A program made the translations under genes and the position numbers. A stretch of 64,000 nucleotides of DNA from Atlantibacter sp. RC6 (GTDB lineage: Bacteria; Pseudomonadota; Gammaproteobacteria; Enterobacterales; Enterobacteriaceae). The notes under the pieces were generated by a model. That model was not told the DNA's origin. It searched no databases and worked only from the letters and a program-made list of their open reading frames with translations. The stretch's first letter is position 1, and every line of letters starts with the position of its first letter. This document shows, piece by piece, positions 18,596-28,848 of the stretch. The stretch is from positions 436,948 to 500,947 of the forward strand of contig NZ_JACHZE010000003.1 in NCBI RefSeq assembly GCF_014193285.1, read 5' to 3'.

Positions 18596-20527
18596 TCAGT
18601 AACGACGTTGCCACTCATTCTGCGTCATCAGATACGGCTTATCGCCCATGAAATAACGGTAGTAGGCGTCATAGGCCAGCACGTTTTTCACATAGCCGCG
18701 GGTTTCTGAAAATGGAATGCTTTCGACAAATGCCACCGCGTCGATCCTGCCCGCGCTGTTGCCAAGCCAGGTGCGCAACCTGCCCGGCCCGGCGTTATAC
18801 GCCGCTGAGGCAAAAATACGGTTATCGCCAAACTGCTGATACACCGATTCCAGATACTGAGTACCGATAGTGATATTGGTTTCTGGATCGAGCAGTTGAT
18901 TCACGCCGCTGTAGCCCGGAATACCAAACTTCTGCACAGTATGCGCGGCAGTGGCGGGCATGATCTGCATCAGCCCCGACGCGCCGACCGGCGAGCGCAC
19001 TTTCGGGTTCCATGCGCTCTCCTGGCGGGCGATCGCCATCGCGTAGCTTTGCGAAATGTCTTTACCGCTGACGTAGCGCTTAAACAGGTTTTCATAGGCC
19101 AGCGGGAAGCGCTCTTCAAGATGATCCCACAGCTTACCGGCGATGGTGGCTTGCACGCTGAGATCCCACCAGTCGCGGTCAAACGCATAACGCGCCAGCG
19201 CCGCCTGCTCCTGGCTGGGGCGGCTGGTGATCAGGTTCGCCCATTCACTGCGCGCCGTATTATCCAGCCCCCAGTACATGAGTTCGCGCACCCGCGCCAT
19301 CTCTGCGCCCTGGAACAGCGCGGAGTCGCCTTTCGGCGCTTTATCCACCCGCAGTGGATACTCTTCATTTAAGCGCTGAGCCGCCGCCATCGGATAAAAG
19401 CCGCGCTGCTGCATCAACGAGCGCAGGATCTGATTAGCCTCTTCGTTGCGGCCACGCTCCAGCAGTAAATCCGCCTGCCAGTAGCGCCATTCGTCTTTTT
19501 CTTTGGCTTCCATCGGCAGCCGCGCCAGCCAGGTATTTAGCCCGACGCGATCGCCGGTGCCCAGCGCCATGCGGATGCGCCGCTCAATCAACGAAGTGGA
19601 TTCCGAACGCATAATCACGTCGTCGCGCCAGCGGGCCTGCTCGCTGGTAATGTCATTGCCCATGAGCCGCCACGCCACCAGGTCTCTTAACTCCTGGGCC
19701 TGGGCGTCGTTAAGCTGCTGCGCCTGCACCAGCGAGGGGATCATCAGCCGGGCGTTTTCCGCATCCTGGCGCGCTACGCTGGCAAAGGCCACCGCCGCCA
19801 TTTGGCGGGTAAAATCGGTCGAACCGACGCTGCGGGCAAAGGTCAACACGCTGTTGGGATCGTTCGCCAGGCTGACCAGCGCGCTGGAGACGGTCTGGTA
19901 TTCCGCCGGCATCTGGGACGCCAGATTGGTCACCAGTTGGGTATTGCCCTCTTTCATCGCCAGGCGAATGCGCTCAAGGTAAGCCAGCGGATCTTGTTGG
20001 CCGGAGCTACGCCAGGCGGAAAACAGCCGATCGCAGGCCGACGGCAGGTTCTTCCCGGTCAACCAAATCTCTTTCGCCCCGCTGTACGCCGTAGCGGTAT
20101 CGCCGGTATTCCACTTGGCGTAGTAATAGTTACATTTCGCTTCCGTAGCGGAAGGCGGCTGCGGGCTAAACGCCAGCAGCCCGCGCCAGTCCTCACGGCG
20201 CGCCAGTTCATTAACAAAGCGGTTGGTCAGGGTTCTGGCGGGCGGCAGCGTCGGGTTGGCGCGCACAAACTGCGTGACGGTAAGCGCCGGTTGATTCATA
20301 AGATCGTCAGTGAGCTGACGATATTGTAAATAAGGATAGAGCGGATACTCGGTCAGGGTGGGCATCAATTGCGCCACGGTATCCATCTGGCGGTTATCCC
20401 AGGCCTGCTTAACCTGCGCGTAGCGGCTGCGCTGCTCTTCCAGCGAATCAGCCCATGCAGCCTGGCTAATGGTCATCAGACACACGCCCGCAGTCAGCAC
20501 TCGCCAGGCGGTCTGTTTAGCTTTCAT
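18596..20527 (-). CDS. slt: Soluble lytic murein transglycosylase Slt70
   Basis: Slt cleaves the MurNAc-GlcNAc bond of peptidoglycan to form 1,6-anhydro-MurNAc products in the periplasm. The 643-residue product (E. coli 645) starts MKAKQTAWRVLTAGVCLMTI, a signal peptide cut after AWA before DSLEEQ. A long superhelical alpha domain forms the ring (about 28-450). The C-terminal lysozyme-like domain has the catalytic glutamate in AIARQESAWNPK, then SPVGASGLMQIMP and SAAYNAGPGR. An upstream extension to 20569 has no homology. Confidence 0.96.
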   Translation of the reverse strand: MKAKQTAWRVLTAGVCLMTISQAAWADSLEEQRSRYAQVKQAWDNRQMDTVAQLMPTLTEYPLYPYLQYRQLTDDLMNQPALTVTQFVRANPTLPPARTLTNRFVNELARREDWRGLLAFSPQPPSATEAKCNYYYAKWNTGDTATAYSGAKEIWLTGKNLPSACDRLFSAWRSSGQQDPLAYLERIRLAMKEGNTQLVTNLASQMPAEYQTVSSALVSLANDPNSVLTFARSVGSTDFTRQMAAVAFASVARQDAENARLMIPSLVQAQQLNDAQAQELRDLVAWRLMGNDITSEQARWRDDVIMRSESTSLIERRIRMALGTGDRVGLNTWLARLPMEAKEKDEWRYWQADLLLERGRNEEANQILRSLMQQRGFYPMAAAQRLNEEYPLRVDKAPKGDSALFQGAEMARVRELMYWGLDNTARSEWANLITSRPSQEQAALARYAFDRDWWDLSVQATIAGKLWDHLEERFPLAYENLFKRYVSGKDISQSYAMAIARQESAWNPKVRSPVGASGLMQIMPATAAHTVQKFGIPGYSGVNQLLDPETNITIGTQYLESVYQQFGDNRIFASAAYNAGPGRLRTWLGNSAGRIDAVAFVESIPFSETRGYVKNVLAYDAYYRYFMGDKPYLMTQNEWQRRY

Positions 20528-20761
20528 CACTCGACATCCCTCATGATGGATTAACGGCTGCGGCATCATGCCGCTGTAATACGATACTTTATGCTAACCA
20601 GGGGTTTGCGGTTGCGCCACGTCGTGGACATTTTTTTACGTTAAAGCCGGCTGCGCGCGAGCTAACACTCCGCGCCCGCGATGCTGGGATTACCCCGGGA
20701 AAAAGGCTACACTTCGCCACTAATCACATCACCAATGAATATAAAGAGGCGAAGTCGCAAC

Positions 20762-22429
20762 GTGGCTCAATTCGTTTATACCATGCATCGTGTCGGCAAA
20801 GTGGTTCCGCCGAAACGCCATATTCTTAAAAACATCTCTCTGAGCTTTTTCCCCGGGGCGAAAATCGGGGTGCTGGGCCTGAACGGCGCCGGTAAATCCA
20901 CCCTGCTGCGCATTATGGCGGGCATTGATACCGATATCGAAGGCGAAGCGCGTCCGCAGCCTGGCATTAAAATCGGTTATCTGCCGCAGGAGCCGCAGCT
21001 CAATACTGAACACACTGTGCGTGAATCCGTGGAAGAAGCGGTTTCCGAAGTGGTTAACGCGCTGAAAGGCCTCGATGAAGTGTATGCCAAATACGCCGAG
21101 CCGGACGCCGACTTCGATAAACTGGCCGCACAGCAGGGCAAGTTTGAAGAGATCATCCAGGCCCATGATGGCCACAACCTGAACATCCAGCTGGAGCGTG
21201 CCGCCGATGCGCTGCGCCTGCCGGACTGGGATGCCAAAATCGGCAATCTCTCCGGTGGTGAACGCCGCCGCGTCGCGCTGTGCCGCCTGCTGCTGGAAAA
21301 ACCAGATATGCTGCTGCTCGACGAACCGACCAACCACCTGGATGCCGAATCCGTGGCCTGGCTTGAGCGCTTCCTGCACGACTTCGAAGGCACCGTGGTG
21401 GCCATCACCCACGACCGTTACTTCCTCGATAACGTTGCCGGTTGGATCCTGGAGCTGGACCGTGGCGAAGGCATTCCGTGGGAAGGCAACTACTCCTCCT
21501 GGCTGGAGCAGAAAGATCAGCGTCTGGCGCAGGAAGCCTCACAGGAAGCGGCACGCCGTAAGTCCATTGAGAAAGAGCTGGAGTGGGTGCGCCAGGGCGC
21601 GAAAGGCCGTCAGTCCAAGGGCAAAGCCCGCCTGGCGCGTTTTGAAGAGCTGAACAACACCGAATACCAGAAACGTAACGAAACCAACGAACTGTTTATT
21701 CCACCGGGAGCGCGTCTGGGGGATAAAGTGGTTGAAGTGGCTAACTTGCGTAAATCCTACGGCGATCGCGTGTTGATTGACGATCTGAGCTTCTCGGTGC
21801 CTAAAGGCGCGATTGTCGGCATCATCGGCCCGAACGGCGCGGGTAAATCCACCCTGTTCCGCATGATGTCAGGCCAGGAACAGCCGGACAGCGGCACCAT
21901 CACCCTGGGTGAAACCGTGAAGCTGGCGTCCGTGGACCAGTTCCGCGACAGCATGGACAACAGCAAAACCGTATGGGAAGAAGTTTCCGGCGGGCTGGAT
22001 ATCATGCGTATCGGCAACACCGAAATGCCAAGCCGCGCCTACGTGGGCCGCTTTAACTTCAAAGGCGTGGATCAGGGCAAACGCGTGGGCGAACTGTCCG
22101 GCGGTGAACGCGGCCGTCTGCACCTGGCGAAGCTGTTACAGGTGGGCGGCAACGTGCTGCTGCTCGATGAACCGACCAACGACCTGGATATCGAAACCCT
22201 GCGCGCGCTGGAAAACGCCCTGTTGGAATTCCCGGGCTGCGCAATGGTTATCTCGCACGACCGTTGGTTCCTGGACCGTATCGCGACCCATATCCTGGAT
22301 TACCAGGACGAAGGTAAAGTGGAATTCTTCGAAGGTAACTTTACCGAATACGAAGAGTATAAAAAACGCACCCTCGGCGCTGACGCGCTGGAGCCGAAGC
22401 GTATTAAGTACAAACGTATCGCTAAATAA
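20762..22429 (+). CDS. ettA: Energy-dependent translational throttle protein EttA (ABC-F)
   Basis: EttA binds the ribosomal E site and gates entry into elongation according to the ATP/ADP ratio. The 555-residue product equals E. coli EttA in length. It carries two ABC cassettes (Walker A GLNGAGKST and GPNGAGKST; signatures LSGGERRR and LSGGERGR; Walker B LLLDEPTNHLD and LLLDEPTNDLD) joined by the charged linker (about residues 240-320), and lacks membrane segments. The start is the GTG at 20762 followed by AQFVYTMHRVGK, matching E. coli; the frame stays open upstream to 20681 without homology. AAAGAGG lies upstream. Confidence 0.96.
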   Translation: MAQFVYTMHRVGKVVPPKRHILKNISLSFFPGAKIGVLGLNGAGKSTLLRIMAGIDTDIEGEARPQPGIKIGYLPQEPQLNTEHTVRESVEEAVSEVVNALKGLDEVYAKYAEPDADFDKLAAQQGKFEEIIQAHDGHNLNIQLERAADALRLPDWDAKIGNLSGGERRRVALCRLLLEKPDMLLLDEPTNHLDAESVAWLERFLHDFEGTVVAITHDRYFLDNVAGWILELDRGEGIPWEGNYSSWLEQKDQRLAQEASQEAARRKSIEKELEWVRQGAKGRQSKGKARLARFEELNNTEYQKRNETNELFIPPGARLGDKVVEVANLRKSYGDRVLIDDLSFSVPKGAIVGIIGPNGAGKSTLFRMMSGQEQPDSGTITLGETVKLASVDQFRDSMDNSKTVWEEVSGGLDIMRIGNTEMPSRAYVGRFNFKGVDQGKRVGELSGGERGRLHLAKLLQVGGNVLLLDEPTNDLDIETLRALENALLEFPGCAMVISHDRWFLDRIATHILDYQDEGKVEFFEGNFTEYEEYKKRTLGADALEPKRIKYKRIAK

Positions 22430-22434
22430 ACATA

Positions 22435-22464
22435 ATGGCCCTCAAACAGAGGGCCATTTTTTTC
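22435..22464 (+). terminator. Intrinsic terminator after ettA
   Basis: TGGCCCTC (22436-22443) and GAGGGCCA (22449-22456) pair around AAACA and are followed by seven T. It separates ettA from the capsule locus. Confidence 0.92.
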
Positions 22465-22852
22465 CTTCCCCCTACCAGGATAAGTAGTTGAGCACTTCTC
22501 TGATTTATTGAGATATTTTGCGTTAAGCAAAACAGGGACTGAAGGCCACTGGCTGGGCGCGCTTTTTATCGCCTAATCCTGATGTCAGAATTTTCTCATT
22601 GTTCTTGTTTAGCGGCTTTTACTGTGTTAAAAATCCCCTGCTTTTCCGCTTGCTTGAAGTACTTCGGTACGACACGAATGCTTTGTTTGAAATTAACGTT
22701 AGCAATATTTGTTCCATTCCCTCCAGTATTGCTTTTCAGCGCTAATCCTGAAGCACGACGATGCAGACGAAATACGCCAAGATTCATTACCGAATTTAAT
22801 GATTAAGTTCAGTCACGGCCCGCTGCTGTGACGATCTTTCAAAGGAATGAGT
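22465..22852 (+). promoter_or_regulatory. Gene-free stretch before kpsF, presumed capsule region 1 promoter
   Basis: About 390 bases between the ettA terminator and kpsF contain no convincing gene. A TTTTGC/GCAAAA inverted repeat with a 5-base loop lies near 22515-22533. No JUMPstart/ops element is present, as expected for the region 1 promoter of group 2 capsules. A 63-codon minus-strand frame inside it (22596-22787) lacks a ribosome site. The stretch is probably the promoter and leader of kpsFEDCS. Confidence 0.5.
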
Positions 22853-23830
22853 ATGTCTGAGCTATCTCAAATCGACGTAACGCCAGCCCATATCGACGCA
22901 ACTCTGCTCGGTGCCGTGCAACGGACCTTAAGCGAACAAGGCCAGGCATTGTCCAGATTGTCGCAAAAAGTCGACGCAACCCAATACACCGCCGCCCTAA
23001 ACATGATGCTGGAATGCAAAGGTCATGTAATCTTATCGGGCATGGGAAAATCGGGGCACGTGGGCCGGAAAATGTCCGCCACGATGGCCTCCACCGGCAC
23101 GCCCAGCTTTTTTATTCATCCGGCGGAAGCATTCCACGGCGATCTCGGGATGATTACGCCTTACGATCTGTTGATTTTGATTTCCGCCAGCGGCGAGACC
23201 GATGAGATCCTCAAGCTGATCCCGTCGCTGAAAAATTTCGGCAATCGCATTGTCGCGATTACCAACAACGGTCAGTCCACCCTTGCGAAGCACGCTGATG
23301 CGGTGCTCGAGCTGCATATGGACAGCGAAGCCTGCCCGAATAACCTCGCGCCCACCACCTCCACCACGCTTACCATGGCGATTGGCGATGCGCTAGCCAT
23401 TGCGTTAATGGAGAAACGCCAGTTCCGCTCCGATGATTTTGCCCGCTATCACCCAGGCGGTTCTTTAGGTCGCCGGCTGCTTACCCGCGTCAGCGACGTG
23501 ATGACTCATCAGGTGCCGACGATCGACATAGACGCTGATTTCAAAAGCGTGATTCAAGCCATCTCCAGCGGTTGCCAGGGAATGGTCGCAGTGACCGAAC
23601 AGCATTGCCTGGCTGGGATTATCACCGACGGCGACCTGCGTCGTTTCATGGAAAAGCATGACGACTTCCTGACAGCCACCGCAGAGCAAATGATGACGCG
23701 CCAGCCACTGACGATTAGCCCGCAAATGATGGTGGTGGAAGCAGAAGAGATTATGCAGAAACGGCGTGTTTCTTCGCTGCTGGTCACTGAAAGTGACGAC
23801 ATCGTGGGCTTATTACGCATTTTCAATTAA
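22853..23830 (+). CDS. kpsF: D-arabinose 5-phosphate isomerase KpsF
   Basis: KpsF converts ribulose 5-phosphate to arabinose 5-phosphate, the first step to Kdo, which forms the linker between capsule and lipid. The 325-residue product has a SIS domain (GMGKSGHVGRKMSATMASTG, then EAFHGDLGMI and SASGETDEI) and two C-terminal CBS domains (about 205-325), matching E. coli KpsF (327) and the paralogue KdsD. The ATG at 22853 has AAAGGA at proper spacing; an ATG six bases earlier is too close to it. It is the first gene of capsule region 1 with kpsE 67 bases downstream. Confidence 0.95.
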   Translation: MSELSQIDVTPAHIDATLLGAVQRTLSEQGQALSRLSQKVDATQYTAALNMMLECKGHVILSGMGKSGHVGRKMSATMASTGTPSFFIHPAEAFHGDLGMITPYDLLILISASGETDEILKLIPSLKNFGNRIVAITNNGQSTLAKHADAVLELHMDSEACPNNLAPTTSTTLTMAIGDALAIALMEKRQFRSDDFARYHPGGSLGRRLLTRVSDVMTHQVPTIDIDADFKSVIQAISSGCQGMVAVTEQHCLAGIITDGDLRRFMEKHDDFLTATAEQMMTRQPLTISPQMMVVEAEEIMQKRRVSSLLVTESDDIVGLLRIFN

Positions 23831-23897
23831 TGATTTGACAGGGATCCCCTGCAAAAGAAACCGAGCGCAAATCGCTCCTGTAGATGACGAAACTGGC

Positions 23898-25049
23898 ATG
23901 TTTATTGAGAAAGTTAGAACCGCTGTTCCAGCGGTAAAGCGTAGATTGGCTGTCATTAATCTGGAAACTATTCAACGACATTTGGGAAAATTAGTCGTCC
24001 TGATCCCCATGACGCTATTGATTGTCTATCTGGTGATTTTTAGTCAGCCACGCTATGTCAGCGAGTCTACCGTAGCGATTAAGCGTTCCAGTGATATCGA
24101 CGGCAGCAGCCTCAACGTGGGGCTGCTGTTAGGTGCATCGAATCCCAGCTCGGTTGAAGATGCCCTGTATCTGAAAGAGTACATCAATTCACCGGATATG
24201 CTGGCTATCCTCGATAAGCAGCTTAACTTTCATGAAGCATACAGCCATAGTGGCCTGGATTTTTTCTATCACCTCCCGCGCCAGGTAACGGCAGAAAAGT
24301 TTCTTGATTATTACCGCAACCGCATCGCGGTCACCTGGGATGATAAAAACGGCCTGTTGACCATCCAGACGCAGGGCTTCACCCCGGAATTCGCCCAACG
24401 CTTCAACCAGGCCGTGCTGAAAGAATCTGAGCGTTTTATTAACGAACTCTCCCACCGTATTGCCCGTGATCAACAGCAGTTCGCCGAAAGCGAGATGGAA
24501 AAAGCGCGCGCCAGATTAGATGAAAGCAAACGCCTGTTGCTCACCTATCAGAACAGCAATAACGTGCTTGATCCGCAGGCTCAGGCCTTGGCCGCAACTA
24601 CCCTGGTCAACACCCTGATGGGCCAGAAAATCCAGATGGAAGCCGAGCTGCGTAACCTGCTGACCTATTTGCGCGAAGATGCGCCGCAGGTCGTGAGTGC
24701 GCGTAATGCCATTGACTCGCTTGCCAGCCAGATTGAAGAAGAGAAAAGCAAAATCACCGCGCCGGACGGCCATAAGCTCAACCGGATGGCGGTAGATTTC
24801 GAAGAGATTAAATCTCAGGTTGCGTTTGATACGGAAATCTACAAGCTGGCGCTCACATCCATCGAGAAAACCCGCGTTGAAGCGGCGCGTAAGCTGAAAG
24901 TGTTGTCCGTCATTAGCTCGCCGCAACGTCCTGAAGAATCACGCTTTCCGAACATTCCATACCTGCTCGCCAGTTGGTTGCTGGTGTGCGGCTTATTGTT
25001 CGGAACCATAAAACTGCTGTTGGCGGTTATTGAAGATCACAAAGATTAA
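23898..25049 (+). CDS. kpsE: Capsule export inner-membrane protein KpsE (PCP family)
   Basis: KpsE is the polysaccharide co-polymerase-like adaptor linking the KpsMT ABC transporter to KpsD across the periplasm. From MFIEKVRTAVPAVKRR it has 383 residues, one more than E. coli KpsE. There is a helix at about 32-52 (KLVVLIPMTLLIVYLVIF), a coiled periplasmic domain with LLLGASNPSSVEDALYLKEY and LLTYLREDAPQVVSARNAI, and a C-terminal helix near 350-372. A longer frame from 23766 overlaps kpsF and is rejected. Confidence 0.95.
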   Translation: MFIEKVRTAVPAVKRRLAVINLETIQRHLGKLVVLIPMTLLIVYLVIFSQPRYVSESTVAIKRSSDIDGSSLNVGLLLGASNPSSVEDALYLKEYINSPDMLAILDKQLNFHEAYSHSGLDFFYHLPRQVTAEKFLDYYRNRIAVTWDDKNGLLTIQTQGFTPEFAQRFNQAVLKESERFINELSHRIARDQQQFAESEMEKARARLDESKRLLLTYQNSNNVLDPQAQALAATTLVNTLMGQKIQMEAELRNLLTYLREDAPQVVSARNAIDSLASQIEEEKSKITAPDGHKLNRMAVDFEEIKSQVAFDTEIYKLALTSIEKTRVEAARKLKVLSVISSPQRPEESRFPNIPYLLASWLLVCGLLFGTIKLLLAVIEDHKD

Positions 25050-25072
25050 TAAGAGTCATCACTGAGTTTGCT

Positions 25073-26743
25073 ATGAAATTATTAAAATGGATTTGCGTTG
25101 CCCTGGCCTGTCAGTTAGCACAGGCTAACGCTGTCGGCATCAGTGCCGACCCTAACCTCACGGGCGCGCCAATGCCGGATCTGCTGCCCGGCCAGAACCA
25201 ACAGGCCGTTTCCAGCGATGGATTTGATAACTCACCGCCTCCTGCCAGCGCGTCGGTCATGAGCCGTATGTTCGGTGCCCAGCTTTTCACCTCCTCTACC
25301 GCAGACAGCGGTGCCAGCATCGGTTTTAACCCGAGCTACGTGATTGGACTCGGCGATACCATTCAAATCCGCTTGTGGGGCGCATTCAGCTTTGACGGCG
25401 CGTTAACCGTTGATCCGAAAGGCAATATCTTCCTGCCTAACGTCGGCCCGTTGAAAGTCGCCGGGATTACCAACGGGCAGTTGAATACCTTAGTGACCAG
25501 CAAAGTGAAAGAAGTGTACCAGGCGAACGTTAACGTCTATGCCTCGCTGGTGCAGGCGCAGCCGGTCAAAGTATTCGTAACCGGCTATGTGCGCAATCCT
25601 GGCCTGTACGGTGGCGTAGCGTCTGACTCACTGCTTTCTTACCTGAGTAAAGCAGGCGGCGTTGACAGCGATCGCGGCAGCTATGTGGATATCGTCGTTA
25701 AACGCGGCACCCGCGTGCGCTCGCGCGTTAATCTCTATGACTTTCTGCTCAGCGGCAATCTGGCGCTGTCGCAGTTCTCCGATGGCGACACCATCGTGGT
25801 TGGCCCACGCCAGCACACGTTTAGCGTTGAAGGCGACGTATTCAACAGCTATGACTTCGAATTCGCTAATAGCACCATTCCTGTGACTGAAGCCCTGAGC
25901 TGGGCGCGGCCTAAGCCAGGCGCCACCCATATGACGATCATTCGCCAGCAGGGCACGATGAAGCGCAGTGAATATTATCCGCTGAGCTCTGCGCCGGGCC
26001 GTACCTTGCAGGATGGCGATAAACTGGTGGTCAGTTCCGACCGCTACGCCGGCACCATTCAGGTGCGTGTAGAAGGCGCGCACTCCGGCGAGCACGCCAT
26101 TGTGCTGCCATATGGCGCGACAATGCGCCAGGTGCTGGCGCAGGTGCGTCCAAACAGCATGTCGCAGATGGATGCCATCCAACTGTATCGCCGCTCCGTG
26201 GCGCTGCGTCAAAAAGAGATGCTCGATGTCACCCTGCAAAAACTGGAGCAGGCCTCGCTTTCTGCGCAATCCTCCACGCAAGAAGAAGCGCGCTTACGCA
26301 TGCAAGAAGCGCAACTGGTCAGCCGCTTCGTCGCTAAAGCCCGCACCGTGGTGCCAAAAGGCGAAGTGGTGCTGAACGAGACAAACATCGACTCGGTACT
26401 GCTGGAAGATGGCGATGTGATTAGCATCCCGGAGAAAACGTCTTTGGTCATGGTTCACGGCGAAGTGCTGTTCCCGAACGCCGTAAGCTGGGAGAAAGGT
26501 TTAGATCCGGAAGAGTACATCGAGAAATGCGGCGGTCTGACGCAGAAATCGGGTAACGCCAAAATCATCGTGATCCGTCAGAACGGCGAAGCGCTCAACG
26601 CCGATGACGTTAAAGAAATGCGTCCTGGTGACGAGATCATGGTATTGCCGAAGTACGAGTCGAAAAACATCGAAGTTACGCGCGGCATTTCCACGATCCT
26701 GTACCAACTGGCAGTGGCGGCAAAAGTCATTCTGACGTTGTAA
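25073..26743 (+). CDS. kpsD: Capsule export outer-membrane protein KpsD
   Basis: KpsD is the OPX-family component that passes group 2 capsule polysaccharide through the periplasm and outer membrane. The product has 556 residues (E. coli 558). A signal peptide [20 protein letters not shown] leads the protein; the polysaccharide-export (PES) domain is around residues 85-165 ([21 protein letters not shown]), followed by SLBB-like repeats ([15 protein letters not shown], and [22 protein letters not shown] near 460). It follows kpsE by 23 bases. Confidence 0.94.
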   Translation: MKLLKWICVALACQLAQANAVGISADPNLTGAPMPDLLPGQNQQAVSSDGFDNSPPPASASVMSRMFGAQLFTSSTADSGASIGFNPSYVIGLGDTIQIRLWGAFSFDGALTVDPKGNIFLPNVGPLKVAGITNGQLNTLVTSKVKEVYQANVNVYASLVQAQPVKVFVTGYVRNPGLYGGVASDSLLSYLSKAGGVDSDRGSYVDIVVKRGTRVRSRVNLYDFLLSGNLALSQFSDGDTIVVGPRQHTFSVEGDVFNSYDFEFANSTIPVTEALSWARPKPGATHMTIIRQQGTMKRSEYYPLSSAPGRTLQDGDKLVVSSDRYAGTIQVRVEGAHSGEHAIVLPYGATMRQVLAQVRPNSMSQMDAIQLYRRSVALRQKEMLDVTLQKLEQASLSAQSSTQEEARLRMQEAQLVSRFVAKARTVVPKGEVVLNETNIDSVLLEDGDVISIPEKTSLVMVHGEVLFPNAVSWEKGLDPEEYIEKCGGLTQKSGNAKIIVIRQNGEALNADDVKEMRPGDEIMVLPKYESKNIEVTRGISTILYQLAVAAKVILTL

Positions 26744-26795
26744 CCATCGGTCCTGCCCATACGTGGGCAGGGGTAATCAGGGAGAGGCATACACG

Positions 26796-28820
26796 GTGTT
26801 AGGCATATTTTCCGGGGGTATCTGGCGCATTCCGTTTCGCGAAAGCTTTTTGCCCGGCCCCCATCAAAAATTGTCATCACAACGCCCGGTACCGCCGGGT
26901 ATTAACGCCGTCGCGGTGTGGGGCTTTCGCCCGAGCGCCCGTAAGCCTGCTGAAATGGCGCAGGCAGCCCGCTTACCTGTTGTGCGCCTTGAGGATGGTT
27001 TTATCCGTTCGTTGGGTCTGGGCGTACAGGGTTGCCCGCCGTTGTCGATGGTCGTTGATTACCAGGGTATGTATTACGATGCCTCAACGCCGAGCACGCT
27101 CGAAACGCTGATTAAGGACTCCGCTGGCAACGCGCCGCTGGCCGACGAGGCGCGCCAGTTGATGGCGGACATCGTCAGCTATGATCTCTCGAAATACAAC
27201 CAGGCTGCCCCCTGGCGCCCCGATAGCAGGGACGGCAAACAGGTGCTGGTGGTCGATCAAACCGTTGGTGATGTCTCTGTTAGCAAGGGCAATGCCAGCC
27301 CTTCGAGTTTTACAGAGATGCTGGAAACCGCGCGGCGCGAAAATCCTGATGCGCGGATCCTGGTGAAAGTACACCCCGATGTACTGTGTGGTAAAAAAGC
27401 GGGCTATTTCGCCGGATTGAAAAACGATGCGCAAATCCAGCTGTTTGCTCAGGACGTCAGCCCGCAGTCGCTGCTGCGCCATATGGATAAAGTTTACGTC
27501 GTCACCTCCCAGTACGGTTTTGAGGCTTTGCTGGCGGGCAAACCCGTCGTCTGCTTTGGTCAACCCTGGTACGCCGGTTGGGGGCTCACTGACGATCGTC
27601 ATGCCGAAGCCGCTACGCTGGCCGCACGACGCCAGCCTGCCACGCTGGAAACGCTGTTCACCGCCGCCTACCTGCGCTACACCCGCTACCGTAACCCGAT
27701 AACCGGCGAGCCCGCAGATTTGCGTGTGGTTGTGGAATGGCTGGCTCTACAGCGCCGACATAATTTAGCCCGCACCGGTCACCTTTGGGCACCCGGCCTG
27801 AGCTTATGGAAATGTTCGGTATTGAAACCGTTTCTTAAAACGGCAGATAACCGCCTCAACTTTTCAAGACGCGATAAAGACGCAACCGCCTGCGTGGTAT
27901 GGGGTACGCGCGGCGAAGCGAAATGGCAGTCATTAGCCCAACAAAAATCGCTGCCGCTATGGCGCATGGAAGATGGATTTATCCGCTCGTCAGGCCTGGG
28001 TTCCGATTTACTGCCTCCGCTCTCACTGGTGCTTGATAAAACCGGTATCTACTACGATGCACGTCGCCCCAGCGATTTGGAAAATTTGCTTAACGCCAGC
28101 GCATTAACCGAATCCCAGTCCCAACGAGCGCAAGCGCTACGCCAGAGCCTGGTGGCTCATAAGCTCAGCAAATATAACCTGGGCGGCGCCTGGCAACTGC
28201 CTGCTGTCGCCACGGGTAAACGCATTCTGCTGGTGCCCGGACAGGTAGAGGACGACGCCTCTATCGCCACCGGCACGTTATCCATCAACACCAACCGCGA
28301 TTTACTGCGAACCGTGCGCGAACGCAACCCTGACGCGTTTGTTATCTACAAACCTCATCCTGATGTGGTAGTGGGGAATCGCCAGGGGCAGATTAGCCCG
28401 GAAGATCTTGCCGCCTGGGCAGATTGTGAGGCGCGGGATGCCGATATTATTCACTGCATCCAGCTGGCCGATGAACTTCACACCATGACCTCGCTATCAG
28501 GCTTTGAAGCGCTGCTGCATGGCAAACAGGTCTACTGCTATGGAATGCCGTTCTACGCCGGTTGGGGGCTGACGCATGATGAGCATACGCTGGCGCGCCG
28601 TATTCACCGGCTGAGCCTTGAGGATCTGATTTACCAGGCGTTAATTGAATATCCGACGTACATGCATCCGATCCGGCAGGAGCCCATGACGGTGGAGGAA
28701 GCGGTGCGTGTATTGAAGAGTGCGCCACGTGGAGAGATGAAAGCGGACAGTAAACAGCTCAGCCGAATAAGCCGCAAAGTTCGTAAAGCCAAAATGTTTT
28801 TCAAAGTGAAGTTCGGTTGA
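26796..28820 (+). CDS. kpsC: Beta-Kdo transferase KpsC (capsule linker synthesis)
   Basis: KpsC builds the poly-beta-Kdo linker on lyso-phosphatidylglycerol that anchors group 2 capsules. The 674-residue product (E. coli 675) is a tandem of two related glycosyltransferase modules, seen as repeated motifs: [13 protein letters not shown] and [26 protein letters not shown] twice; VKVHPDV and [20 protein letters not shown] and [21 protein letters not shown]-like ends twice. The GTG at 26796 is chosen because GGAGAGG stands about nine bases upstream and the length matches the family. kpsU, which in E. coli precedes kpsC, is absent: only 52 bases separate kpsD and kpsC. Confidence 0.95.
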   Translation: MLGIFSGGIWRIPFRESFLPGPHQKLSSQRPVPPGINAVAVWGFRPSARKPAEMAQAARLPVVRLEDGFIRSLGLGVQGCPPLSMVVDYQGMYYDASTPSTLETLIKDSAGNAPLADEARQLMADIVSYDLSKYNQAAPWRPDSRDGKQVLVVDQTVGDVSVSKGNASPSSFTEMLETARRENPDARILVKVHPDVLCGKKAGYFAGLKNDAQIQLFAQDVSPQSLLRHMDKVYVVTSQYGFEALLAGKPVVCFGQPWYAGWGLTDDRHAEAATLAARRQPATLETLFTAAYLRYTRYRNPITGEPADLRVVVEWLALQRRHNLARTGHLWAPGLSLWKCSVLKPFLKTADNRLNFSRRDKDATACVVWGTRGEAKWQSLAQQKSLPLWRMEDGFIRSSGLGSDLLPPLSLVLDKTGIYYDARRPSDLENLLNASALTESQSQRAQALRQSLVAHKLSKYNLGGAWQLPAVATGKRILLVPGQVEDDASIATGTLSINTNRDLLRTVRERNPDAFVIYKPHPDVVVGNRQGQISPEDLAAWADCEARDADIIHCIQLADELHTMTSLSGFEALLHGKQVYCYGMPFYAGWGLTHDEHTLARRIHRLSLEDLIYQALIEYPTYMHPIRQEPMTVEEAVRVLKSAPRGEMKADSKQLSRISRKVRKAKMFFKVKFG

Positions 28821-28848
28821 GGCCTGGGGAGTTTGTGAGGGATAACAC

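Noticed and set aside
22596-22787. 63-codon minus-strand frame before kpsF
   Set aside because: It has no ribosome site and no recognised family; it might be a decayed fragment of some gene, but nothing supports expression.
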